Translations under genes and position numbers: made by a program
Notes under the pieces: generated by a model
Told to the model about the DNA's origin: nothing
Databases searched by the model: none
The model's input: the letters and a program-made list of their open reading frames with translations, nothing else
Origin: Paenibacillus sabinae T27
GTDB taxonomy: Bacteria > Bacillota > Bacilli > Paenibacillales > Paenibacillaceae
Length of the DNA stretch: 64,000 nucleotides
Direction: 5' to 3'
Assembly: GCF_000612505.1 (NCBI RefSeq)
Contig: NZ_CP004078.1
Location: 2,530,001 to 2,594,000 of the forward strand
Shown: positions 44,081 through 52,146 of the stretch, in pieces
Position numbering within the stretch: position 1 is the first letter of the stretch
Layout: every line of letters begins with the position of its first letter

Positions 44081-44959
44081 ATGGCTAAAAAGATAAAACA
44101 AATTGCAATCTACGGCAAAGGGGGGATAGGCAAGTCCACCACAACTTCCAACATAAGTGCGGCTCTGTCGGTGGCTGGTTACAAGGTCATGCAGTTCGGC
44201 TGCGACCCAAAGAGCGATTCGACAAACACGCTGCGCGGCGGAGAATATATTCCCACTGTGCTCGACACGCTGCGGGACAAACAAATCGTTAGAGCGCATG
44301 ATGTTATATTTGAAGGCTTTAATGGCATTTATTGCGTTGAAGCAGGCGGCCCGGCTCCCGGAGTCGGCTGCGCTGGTCGGGGGATTATCACCTCGGTATC
44401 TTTGCTGAAGCAGCAAAAGGTATTTGAAGAACTGGATCTCGATTATGTAATTTACGACGTTCTGGGGGATGTCGTCTGCGGAGGCTTCGCCGTACCAGTA
44501 CGTGAAGGCATCGCTGAGCATGTATTTACCGTAACCTCAGCTGATTTCATGGCGATTTACGCGGCCAACAACCTGTTTAAGGGCATTCATAAATATTCTA
44601 CCGAAGGCGGAGCCCTGCTGGGCGGTGTTATCGCCAATTCCATCAACGCCCCTTATGCCAAGGAAATCGTGGATGACTTCGTAGCCCGCACCCATACCCA
44701 GGTGATGGAATATGTTCCGCGCTCGGTTTCGGTGACGCAGGCGGAGCTTCAGGGCAAGACAACGATCGAAGCGGACCCTGATTCCAATCAAGCGAAGGTA
44801 TATAAATCTCTGGCCCAAAAAATTATTAATCATACCGAGTCCAAAGTGCCAGCCCCAATGGAAACCGGCGAGCTAAGGCAGTGGGCCGCCGAATGGGGCA
44901 AACAGCTTGTGGCCCTGGAATCCGGCCTGATCGCTCCCGCCGCAGCCGGCAATCTGTAA
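44081..44959 (+). CDS. NifH-like Fe protein (nitrogenase-like reductase)
   Basis: This 292-residue dimeric ATPase is expected to bridge two subunits with one [4Fe-4S] cluster and pass single electrons to the component-1 pair. P-loop YGKGGIGKSTTTSN (residues 11-24); cluster ligands Cys97 (GVGCAGRGI) and Cys133 (DVVCGGFA), at the same places as in NifH; switch regions DPKSDSTN and DVLGDV; Arg100 equals the NifH ADP-ribosylation site. ATG 44081 follows AAGGAG; the long upstream frame overlaps the ABC gene and is not used. Sequence details such as CAGRGIITSVSLLKQQ place it outside true NifH. It is most likely of the group IV-like Nfl type. Confidence 0.92.
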   Translation: MAKKIKQIAIYGKGGIGKSTTTSNISAALSVAGYKVMQFGCDPKSDSTNTLRGGEYIPTVLDTLRDKQIVRAHDVIFEGFNGIYCVEAGGPAPGVGCAGRGIITSVSLLKQQKVFEELDLDYVIYDVLGDVVCGGFAVPVREGIAEHVFTVTSADFMAIYAANNLFKGIHKYSTEGGALLGGVIANSINAPYAKEIVDDFVARTHTQVMEYVPRSVSVTQAELQGKTTIEADPDSNQAKVYKSLAQKIINHTESKVPAPMETGELRQWAAEWGKQLVALESGLIAPAAAGNL

Positions 44960-44965
44960 TTTGGT

Positions 44966-45967
44966 ATGAAGACCAGAACTCCATCTCGTGAGAACTTTCA
45001 TTTGCCGGTATCCGGAGCGGTCTTTGAGAAGAAGGAAGCTTTGAAAGCAAGAACGCATGTTGTGAACAGTATTACAGAACTGATTGGAAATACTCCGGTG
45101 GTGAAACTGCAGCGATTGGCCAGAACAAATGCTGCGGAGGTTCTCGTTAAACTGGAATCTTTCAATCCTTCCGGAAGTGTCAAGGACCGGGCCGCATATA
45201 ACATGATTCGGAGAGCGGAGCAGAAGGGATTGCTGCGGCCGGGCAGTACGATTATCGAACCGACCAGCGGAAATACGGGAATTGGAATCGCCATGAACGC
45301 AGCCGCCAGGGGATACTCGGCGATTATTGTCATGACGGATAACATGACGCCTGAACGGATTAGTATATTGAAAGCCTACGGCGCTCAGGTGGTGCTAACG
45401 CCGGTGGCCGAAGGCATGAAGGGCGCCATAGCCCGGGCGGTCAAGCTGCGCGAGGAAATTCCCGGAAGCCTCATGCTCCAGCAATTCGAGAACAGCGCCA
45501 ATCCGGACTGTCACCGGACGACAACGGCACTGGAGATCGTGGAGCAGACGGAAGGCAGGCTGGACGCCTTCGTTGCTTGCTCCGGTACTGGAGGAACGAT
45601 TACGGGAACCGGAGAAACGCTGAGAAAATTGATTCCGGGGATTTCCATTTATGTAGTCGAGCCCAAAGGCTCTCCTGTACTCTCCGGCGGAAAGGCTGGG
45701 CCGAACAAGCTTGTTGGAACCGGTCCGGGCTTTATTCCAAAAGTGCTAAATACAAAGGTATACGATGAAATTGTTCAGGTATCCGACGATGATGCGCTCG
45801 GCGTCATGAGGGAGCTTGCCCGCAGGGAAGGACTGCTTGTAGGACCCTCCTCCGGTGCGGCGGTGTGGGCTGGATTGAAGGTTGCGGACAGACTCGGCCC
45901 CGGCAAGAGGGTGTTGTGCATGGCACCGGATACGGGCGAGCGGTATTTGAGCATGGATGTATTTTGA
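44966..45967 (+). CDS. Second cysteine synthase-like PLP enzyme
   Basis: This second OASS-family enzyme has 333 residues as read from ATG 44966, seven bases after the Fe-protein stop. The PLP lysine is Lys73 in NPSGSVKDR, followed by [10 protein letters not shown] and [12 protein letters not shown]. About 33 residues precede the usual 'NSITELIGNTP' start, so the real start may be internal (TTG or GTG near 45040-45060, where GAAGGAAG occurs). Only about half of its residues match the first cysK by eye, so it is not a recent duplication and may use a different acceptor or sulfur donor. A terminator follows. Confidence 0.88.
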   Translation: MKTRTPSRENFHLPVSGAVFEKKEALKARTHVVNSITELIGNTPVVKLQRLARTNAAEVLVKLESFNPSGSVKDRAAYNMIRRAEQKGLLRPGSTIIEPTSGNTGIGIAMNAAARGYSAIIVMTDNMTPERISILKAYGAQVVLTPVAEGMKGAIARAVKLREEIPGSLMLQQFENSANPDCHRTTTALEIVEQTEGRLDAFVACSGTGGTITGTGETLRKLIPGISIYVVEPKGSPVLSGGKAGPNKLVGTGPGFIPKVLNTKVYDEIVQVSDDDALGVMRELARREGLLVGPSSGAAVWAGLKVADRLGPGKRVLCMAPDTGERYLSMDVF

Positions 45968-46005
45968 AAGTGCAGTGATTCTTTGCAGCCCACTTTTCCA
46001 AAAGA

Positions 46006-46047
46006 GGTCAAGCAGCCGATTTCCATCCGGCGAGCTTGACCTTTTTT
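46006..46047 (+). terminator. Terminator between the two reductase modules
   Basis: GGTCAAGC (46006-46013) and GCTTGACC (46034-46041) form a perfect stem with an inner CCG/CGG pairing, followed by six T residues. Confidence 0.85.
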
Positions 46048-46079
46048 ACTAAATTAGAATGTAAGGAAGTGAATGGTAA

Positions 46080-46298
46080 ATGCTCGAGATCGACAGTGAA
46101 ATTCTGCTCCGGACTTACCCGATGAACCGGATTCATTCAAAAGCCGAAGGCCATAAGACTCCATTCCTCCCCATATTTAAGACCGCGGCCGGAAAATCCG
46201 TCATTAGGCTGCTGATTCTCCCAGCTTGGAAAGCGCTGCTGCGTCTCAATGGTCATGGTGCGGGCGATTCCTCCGGCAGGGAAAGACATTCACATTGA
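46080..46298 (+). CDS. Possible small hypothetical protein, 72 residues
   Basis: A short frame starts MLEIDSEILLRTYPMN after TAAGGAAGTGA and ends GDSSGRERHSH. No family is recognised. A second short frame one register over (46249-46335) reads AIPPAGKDIHIDGADLQKA and looks equally protein-like, so this gap (45968-46370) may hold a decayed gene. Apart from the terminator I see no other structure in it and no good promoter for the downstream genes. Confidence 0.25.
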   Translation: MLEIDSEILLRTYPMNRIHSKAEGHKTPFLPIFKTAAGKSVIRLLILPAWKALLRLNGHGAGDSSGRERHSH

Positions 46299-46370
46299 TG
46301 GTGCCGATCTTCAGAAGGCAGATAGTTCGCGGTAGAAGGGTTTTCAATTTCAAAATACGAGGTGACACAA

Positions 46371-48401
46371 ATGCGGATTCAAGATGTGGTAGATGAAAGA
46401 CTGCTTGATCAAATATCGGGCGGCAGTGTGATTGGCATCGACATCGGCTCGAGAACCGGCAAAGCGGTGCTGCTGTCCGGGGGAGAGTTATATACCAGCA
46501 AGGTCTATACGGGCATCAACATGCAGGAAACGGCCGATGAGCTGCTCGAGGATTTGCTGGAACAATCGGGTCTGAAACGTTCGGATATCGATTATATCGT
46601 CGGCACCGGTTACGGCCGAATTGCCCTTAAGTATAGCGATATTTCATCCCAGATTGTCACGGAAATATCCTGCCATGCCATGGGCGCGCATTATCTAAAC
46701 GCTGACGTTCGGACCATCGTGGACATCGGGGGCCAGGACTCCAAGGCGATTAGGGTTGACCCGTTGACCGGCGGTGTTGTGGAGTTCGTCATGAACGACA
46801 AATGTGCCGCAGGCACCGGCCGCTTTCTGGAGAAGGTCGCCGAAATCCTGGAGCTGTCCATTACCGAGCTTGGACAAGAAGCCGTGACGTCCGATTCGCC
46901 TTCGGAAATCAGCAGCCAATGCGTCGTCTTTGCCGAGTCTGAGGTCATTTCGCTCCGGGCGAAAGGCGAGACACGTCGGGATATCGCAGCCGGTATCCAT
47001 TTCGCTTCAGCCAAGCGGGTCCGCAATCTGCTGAAGCGGGTCGGCATCGAGCCGGGGCTGATTTTCTCCGGCGGCGTTTCGAACAACGTCGGGATGAGAA
47101 AGGCACTCGAGGAGCTGTCCGGGCATCCGCTGATCGAGTCCAAGATCGACACGATCTTCGCCGGCGCTCTGGGCGCTGCCATTCATGCCCTGAATTATTC
47201 AAGGGCAGCAGTCACTTCAGCCCAGGAAACGGAGAACGTGTTCCGATTGGACCTTACCGGTCTGGAGAACCGGATCGCCGAGCGTCAGGAACAGCTTATC
47301 CTTGGAGCGGACGAGCACAAAAAAGTCGGCTACCTATGCTCCTATACGCCGCTCGAACTGATCAGCGCCGCCGGCGTTTCCCATATCCGGCTGTTCAAGG
47401 CTGGAGATACTCATACGGTAGCCAGTGGCGAGCAGATTACACAGAGCGTATTCTGCGATTTTACCAAGAGCATTCTCGGCGCCTTCAAAGAAGAAGATCC
47501 ACTGTATACTTCTCTGGATAAGGTCTACACCTTCTATACCTGCGACTGCATCAAGACCGTTGGAGAAGCTATCGGGGAGTTCTTTGCGCCTGCTGACATT
47601 TATACGCTTCCCCGGATTAAGGACAAGCCGTCTTCGCGAGACTTCTACAGTTCCCAAATCCTGAGCTTCAAGGCCGATCTGGAACAGCTGTCCGGCAATA
47701 TCATCACCGAAGGTGAGCTGCGTTTGCAGATTCGGCAGTACAATGAGGTGCGCAAGCTGCTGACCCAAATTTCCGAGCTGCGCAAGCGTCCGAATCCGCC
47801 GCTTACGGGCAAAGATTATCTGGATCTGGTCAAAGCCTTTTATTACTTGCCCGCCGAAGAGCTGCTTCCTCTGTACCAGGGCATTTATGATAAGCTAGCC
47901 GCGGTTCCCGTCCGCGAAGACCGGACGATCCGGCTGTTCATGGCTGGGGGCATTATCGCAGATGGCGACCGTAAGCTGCTGGAGCTTATCGAGGATGAGC
48001 TTGGCGCCAGAATCGTCGCCGAGGATCACTGCACCGGGCTGAAAATAGCCTCCGGACATATTGATGAGGAAGGCGATCCGTATCGGGCTCTGGCCGAGGG
48101 CTATATTGATCAGACCCCTTGCGCACGGATGAAGCCGCTCCAGGAGCGCGTGGAAATTTCCGGCGCGCTTGCAACCGAATATCAGGCGGACGGCGTTCTG
48201 TACGCTTATCTTAAATTCTGCCCGTGCTACGGACAAATCAAGAACGAATTTTTCCGTCACTATCAACAGCTGGGCATTCCGGTTCTTGAGCTGCCGATCG
48301 ACTATTCCAAGAGCGATCAGGGTCAGCTCAAAACACGACTTGAAGCTTTTATTGAAGTGCTTAGGGAACGCAAAGGGCTGGCCGCCGTCGGCACGGCTTG
48401 A
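46371..48401 (+). CDS. Activator ATPase fused to HgdB/double-cubane-like domain
   Basis: This 676-residue fusion starts with a BadF/BcrA/HgdC-type ATPase (about 20-290) of the ASKHA fold: GIDIGSRTGKAV, GTGYGRIAL, DIGGQDSKAI and FSGGVSNN. Cluster cysteines Cys145 (NDKCAAGTG) and Cys184 (SSQCVVFAE) are 39 apart, as in HgdC. The C-terminal half (about 315-670) is HgdB-like, with Cys323 (GYLCSYTPLELISAAG), Cys391/393, Cys554, Cys584 and Cys617/619 (KFCPCYGQ). Such ATPases fire low-potential electrons into 2-hydroxyacyl-CoA dehydratases or double-cubane-cluster proteins. ATG 46371 has GAGGTG six bases upstream; GTG 46362 lies within it. No CoA-substrate genes are nearby. Confidence 0.87.
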   Translation: MRIQDVVDERLLDQISGGSVIGIDIGSRTGKAVLLSGGELYTSKVYTGINMQETADELLEDLLEQSGLKRSDIDYIVGTGYGRIALKYSDISSQIVTEISCHAMGAHYLNADVRTIVDIGGQDSKAIRVDPLTGGVVEFVMNDKCAAGTGRFLEKVAEILELSITELGQEAVTSDSPSEISSQCVVFAESEVISLRAKGETRRDIAAGIHFASAKRVRNLLKRVGIEPGLIFSGGVSNNVGMRKALEELSGHPLIESKIDTIFAGALGAAIHALNYSRAAVTSAQETENVFRLDLTGLENRIAERQEQLILGADEHKKVGYLCSYTPLELISAAGVSHIRLFKAGDTHTVASGEQITQSVFCDFTKSILGAFKEEDPLYTSLDKVYTFYTCDCIKTVGEAIGEFFAPADIYTLPRIKDKPSSRDFYSSQILSFKADLEQLSGNIITEGELRLQIRQYNEVRKLLTQISELRKRPNPPLTGKDYLDLVKAFYYLPAEELLPLYQGIYDKLAAVPVREDRTIRLFMAGGIIADGDRKLLELIEDELGARIVAEDHCTGLKIASGHIDEEGDPYRALAEGYIDQTPCARMKPLQERVEISGALATEYQADGVLYAYLKFCPCYGQIKNEFFRHYQQLGIPVLELPIDYSKSDQGQLKTRLEAFIEVLRERKGLAAVGTA

Positions 48402-48488
48402 TAAGCAGACCGTTCGAAAGGAACCTCGATACAATGCCGGTTTAATCGAAAATCCTTCAATTACATTTCTTAAGGGAGATGAACGTGC

Positions 48489-49373
48489 ATGAGCGATTTG
48501 AAAGAAATCATCGACCCTGGTCTGTTGTCCACAGTAACCGGCGATATTGCGGTTGGGCTTGATTTGGGCTCCAGAACAGGAAAAGGAGTGCTTCTGGCCG
48601 GCGGCAAGCTCTACACGGCGATTACGCCAACGGGCGTGTTCATGCAGGAGACGGCCGACAAGCTATTGGACAAGCTGCTGAAGCAGTCGAGGGTGGCGCG
48701 GGAGAATATCGCATATATTGTCGGCACCGGGTATGGCCGAATAGCGCTGAACTTCGGTGTGACCGGGCACAAGATTGTGACTGAAATATCATGCCACGCC
48801 ATGGGCTCGCATTATCTGAACGCCAAGGTCCGGTCCATCGTGGATATCGGCGGCCAGGATTCCAAAGCGATCCGCGTGAACCCGGCGACGGGCAAGGTAA
48901 TTGAATTTATCATGAATGACAAGTGCGCCGCCGGTACCGGTCGATTTCTGGAGAAAGTTGCCCATTTGCTCGATCTGACGCTGGAGCAGCTGGGCGCCGA
49001 AGCGCTGAAAGCCGATGCTCCCGCCGATGTCAGCAGCCAATGCGTCGTTTTCGCCGAATCCGAGGTGATCTCCCTGAAAGCGAAAGGTGTATCCGCAGCG
49101 AACATTGCCGCTGGTATCCATTTGGCTACCGCGCGTCGGGTCCGCAATCTCGTCAACCGGATTGGCCTTGAACCGGACCTTGTCTTTTCGGGCGGCGTAT
49201 CGAATAATCCGGGCATGACCCATGCGCTTGAAGAACTGCTCGGACATCCAATAAGCAAGGTCAAGCTTGATACGATCTTTGCGGGAGCGCTGGGGGCAGC
49301 CATATTTGCCCAGAAGGCGGCTTCCAGCACCGATGAGGAATTGGGCGATTATGCACTGCTAAAAACGAAATAA
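48489..49373 (+). CDS. Activator ATPase (HgdC/double-cubane reductase type)
   Basis: This stand-alone 294-residue ATPase is very like the first half of the preceding protein: GLDLGSRTGKGV, GTGYGRIALNFG, DIGGQDSKAI, Cys146 (NDKCAAGTG), Cys185 (SSQCVVFAE) and FSGGVSNNPG. It should act as a homodimer with one bridging [4Fe-4S] cluster, coupling ATP hydrolysis to electron delivery. It starts after GGGAGATGAACGTGC, 87 bases past the fusion gene, and precedes the HgdB-like gene, its probable partner. Confidence 0.9.
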   Translation: MSDLKEIIDPGLLSTVTGDIAVGLDLGSRTGKGVLLAGGKLYTAITPTGVFMQETADKLLDKLLKQSRVARENIAYIVGTGYGRIALNFGVTGHKIVTEISCHAMGSHYLNAKVRSIVDIGGQDSKAIRVNPATGKVIEFIMNDKCAAGTGRFLEKVAHLLDLTLEQLGAEALKADAPADVSSQCVVFAESEVISLKAKGVSAANIAAGIHLATARRVRNLVNRIGLEPDLVFSGGVSNNPGMTHALEELLGHPISKVKLDTIFAGALGAAIFAQKAASSTDEELGDYALLKTK

Positions 49374-49424
49374 TGAGTAGCTAAAAGCGAAAAAATGAAT
49401 CAATTTAGTGGGAGGAAGATGATT

Positions 49425-50645
49425 ATGTCGACGGTGCTGACAAGCGAAGCGCAGGAGCAGCTCAATCATATCCGATACAGCCGGGATACGGTTCATGCCC
49501 ACTCGCCCGCGATCCAAAAGCTGTTCAATCTTGTTATTGATTATGTGGACGATGCGGAGAAAGCCGGAAAGAACGGCACGAAGGTCATCTGGGCCGGCGT
49601 ACCCTGGGCGATGCCCTTGATCTATTCCGCCGGAGCCATACCGGTCGCCTTTTCGGAGGTGGGACGCATCAGCGGACAAGAGGCTATTACGGTCTCGGAG
49701 GATTATTATCAGATGCCCGCAGAAACCTGTTCCATGGTGAAAGCAACCGCGGGGGAATGGCATTTACGAAAACAGGCCGGGACCTCGATCACGCGCATCT
49801 TCGGTTCATCCTCCGGCTGTGAACCGTATAACCTGGCGTGGGAAGTGATGAAGAAGGAAGGCTTCGACGTATATACGAGCGACGTTGTCTATCGCGCTCC
49901 CGGCGTTGAAGGCGAACGTTATGAGGAACTGGTCCGATATTTTGTGGATGAAATCCATGACTTCAATGAATGGCTGACTGGAAGCCGGGAAATTGACAAG
50001 GAGAGCCTGCATCGTGAAATCGTCCGCAAGAACTATCTCATGCGCAGAATGCGGGAAATTATGGATTTGCGATTGCAGCACCCGTTCCATGTCAAAAGTC
50101 TGGGCATTATGTACCTGATGAACGGGCTTACCCATTATTTCGGCAAACCGGAGGAATACACCGAAGTATTGGATGCGCTGGTTGAGGAATTGTCCGGTCT
50201 TGAAACCGATGAAGCCGAACGCCAACGGGCGATTCCCTTAATCTGGACAGGCGGCAGCGGCCAGGAATTCGGAATTTACGAAACAATCGACGATGCAGGA
50301 GGGTCGCTGCTCGGATTTGTTAGCTCTCCTTATACAAGGGATTTTCCGGAAGATATCGATCCGGTTGAATCGGTTGCCCGCTTTCAGCTACAGAGTCAGA
50401 TGGCCGGAGCCTCAATATACCGGCGCCACGTTATCGAGCAGCAGGTAGACCGGATTCAGGCGCGAGGACTTATTTTATACGGATATCTGGGCTGCTCGTT
50501 CGGAAGCGTCACCCGCGAGATTTACAGGGATTATTTCCATAATAAAGGGATTCCGAGCATTAATCTGGAAGGAACCTTCCAGGTCGGAGCCCCCAGCGGA
50601 CAACTGCTGACGCGGATTAAAGCTTTTATCGAAATGCTGTCCTGA
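49425..50645 (+). CDS. HgdB/double-cubane-cluster-like protein
   Basis: This 406-residue protein of the 2-hydroxyacyl-CoA dehydratase D-component family includes double-cubane-cluster proteins of unknown physiological role. Cluster cysteine candidates are Cys102 (PAETCSMVKA), Cys132 (SSGCEPYN) and Cys357 (YLGCSFGS). The usual first motif C-x-P-E-L-x-x-A-A-G is replaced by VPWAMPLIYSAGAIPV. ATG 49425 has GGAGGA eight bases upstream; ATG 49395 has no ribosome site. There is a single subunit gene rather than the HgdA/HgdB pair and no CoA-transferase, which argues against acyl-CoA dehydration and for a double-cubane type reductase. A terminator follows. Confidence 0.85.
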   Translation: MSTVLTSEAQEQLNHIRYSRDTVHAHSPAIQKLFNLVIDYVDDAEKAGKNGTKVIWAGVPWAMPLIYSAGAIPVAFSEVGRISGQEAITVSEDYYQMPAETCSMVKATAGEWHLRKQAGTSITRIFGSSSGCEPYNLAWEVMKKEGFDVYTSDVVYRAPGVEGERYEELVRYFVDEIHDFNEWLTGSREIDKESLHREIVRKNYLMRRMREIMDLRLQHPFHVKSLGIMYLMNGLTHYFGKPEEYTEVLDALVEELSGLETDEAERQRAIPLIWTGGSGQEFGIYETIDDAGGSLLGFVSSPYTRDFPEDIDPVESVARFQLQSQMAGASIYRRHVIEQQVDRIQARGLILYGYLGCSFGSVTREIYRDYFHNKGIPSINLEGTFQVGAPSGQLLTRIKAFIEMLS

Positions 50646-50710
50646 TCAGATACGAGGAATTGATCGCTGATTGGAGCGTATATTATTCCGGTGTATATTG
50701 TTATGATCGT

Positions 50711-50750
50711 AAAAAAGGGCGTCCCGGAATTGTTCGGGAACGTCCTTTTG
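50711..50750. terminator. Bidirectional terminator closing the reductase locus
   Basis: AAAAGGGCGTCCCGGAA pairs imperfectly with TTCGGGAACGTCCTTTT; T-runs are available on both strands. It lies between the convergent HgdB-like and MFS genes. Confidence 0.75.
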
Positions 50751-50789
50751 CGTTTCTGATTTTATGGCGAGGAGGATTGTCCCATCCGT

Positions 50790-51995
50790 CTACTTAAGCT
50801 GCAACCGCCGCAGGTGGATGGCTTCTCCCGCAATTGAGGTAATAAGTACGGCAGCCGCCAGCAGTGCAAACGCATAATAAATCAGGCCGCTCCAGCCCAA
50901 ATGGCGGAGAAACAGGCCACCTGACCATCCAACAAGGCTCGAGCCTCCGTAATAGAAGAGCAAGTAAAGAGAGGCGGCCTGCGCTTTGTGTTTGGAATCT
51001 GCCACCAACCCTACCCAGCCGCTTGCAACCGAATGTCCGCCAAAAAAGCCGAAGGCCACCAGAGCGACTCCTACAATTTTAAGGGCCAAAACAGGAATCA
51101 GGGTCAAGAACGCCCCCAACGCAAAAATGGAGATCGCTATCGCAATAACTTGCGGGCGCGGATGACGATCGGCCAGCTTGCCAAACCAAATGGAGCTAAA
51201 TGTACCGACCAAATTGACGACAAACAGAAAGCCGAAGACGGTCTGGCTTAATTCGTAAGGCTTGGCTGTCAGCGGATAGCCGATATAATCCAAAATCATG
51301 ATATAGACGCCCATCAGCAAAAATCCGGTGATGAACAGCAAGAGCAGCCGCTTGTTTAGCAGATTGCCGGTTATTCCCGCCTGCCATTCTCTGAATGACC
51401 GGCGTTGAGGCTGGAAATTGCGCGCCGGAGGTAGGGATTTCCAGAAATAAAGGCTAAGCCCAAGATTGATAATTCCCAGAATCAGCAGTGCGGTATGCCA
51501 ATTCAGGATGTCGGTCAAGGCTCCAATGACGATCCGCCCGGTAAATCCGCCGATGGCCGTTCCTCCGATATAGCTTCCCATAACCCTTCCGATGTCTTTG
51601 CGATGAAACTCTTCGTTGATATAGGCCATCGCAATCGAAGGAAATCCTGAGATAGAGATGCCTTCAAGGAATCTGATAACCAGAAATAAGGAAAATTGAT
51701 GGCAGAAAGCGGATGCCACTGCTAGGATCGAGGTTAGCAGCAGGGATAGACTCATTAATTTTTTTCTTTCCAGAGTGCTGGATAACGCCGAAATCAAGAT
51801 CAGGCCGATACCCAGACCGATCGTGGCCAGGGAAATGGAGGCTCCCGCCGTTGCTGGTGAAATATGATATTCCTTGGAAAAAAGGCTGATCAAAGGCTGC
51901 GGGCTGTACAAAACAGCGAATACAACTATGCTTCCCATCAACATGCCTGCCGAAGCCCTCCGATGGTCTGAGCTTCCGATTTCGATTACATTCAT
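50790..51995 (-). CDS. MFS transporter, YnfM-like
   Basis: This 401-residue exporter has 12 helices, with VVFAVLYSPQPLISLFSKEY in the first and the signature loop ALSSTLERKKLM between helices 2 and 3. It resembles YnfM-type drug/metabolite transporters. ATG 51995 (MNVIEIGSS) follows GGGAGAGAATTAGGC; the longer frame has no site. The divergent LysR gene is its likely regulator. Confidence 0.87.
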   Translation of the reverse strand: MNVIEIGSSDHRRASAGMLMGSIVVFAVLYSPQPLISLFSKEYHISPATAGASISLATIGLGIGLILISALSSTLERKKLMSLSLLLTSILAVASAFCHQFSLFLVIRFLEGISISGFPSIAMAYINEEFHRKDIGRVMGSYIGGTAIGGFTGRIVIGALTDILNWHTALLILGIINLGLSLYFWKSLPPARNFQPQRRSFREWQAGITGNLLNKRLLLLFITGFLLMGVYIMILDYIGYPLTAKPYELSQTVFGFLFVVNLVGTFSSIWFGKLADRHPRPQVIAIAISIFALGAFLTLIPVLALKIVGVALVAFGFFGGHSVASGWVGLVADSKHKAQAASLYLLFYYGGSSLVGWSGGLFLRHLGWSGLIYYAFALLAAAVLITSIAGEAIHLRRLQLK

Positions 51996-52085
51996 GCCTA
52001 ATTCTCTCCCATTCATCAACTTGCTTGGTGATTTGTGTCTTTCTTCTTAGCCAAAGCAAGTATAAAATGAAGAGGACCTGAAAGT

Positions 52086-52097
52086 ATAATGCATTAT
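52086..52097. promoter_or_regulatory. LysR-type operator candidate
   Basis: ATAATGCATTAT is a perfect 12-base palindrome in the 151-base gap between divergent MFS and LysR genes, fitting the AT-rich inverted repeat that LysR proteins bind. Confidence 0.5.
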
Positions 52098-52146
52098 TTT
52101 CATTGTTTTCATATATTCTGTGTAATCGAAGTGAGGGAAACAGGCC

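Noticed and set aside
39248..44959. A true nitrogen-fixation (nif) operon
   Set aside because: No nifB, nifE, nifN, nifX or nifV genes are present, the component-1 proteins are divergent, the cofactor His seems absent, and cysteine synthases are embedded.
48489..50645. A classical 2-hydroxyacyl-CoA dehydratase operon
   Set aside because: There is only one HgdB-type subunit per ATPase, no CoA-transferase or acyl-CoA dehydrogenase, and the HgdB first motif is changed; a double-cubane-type protein fits better.
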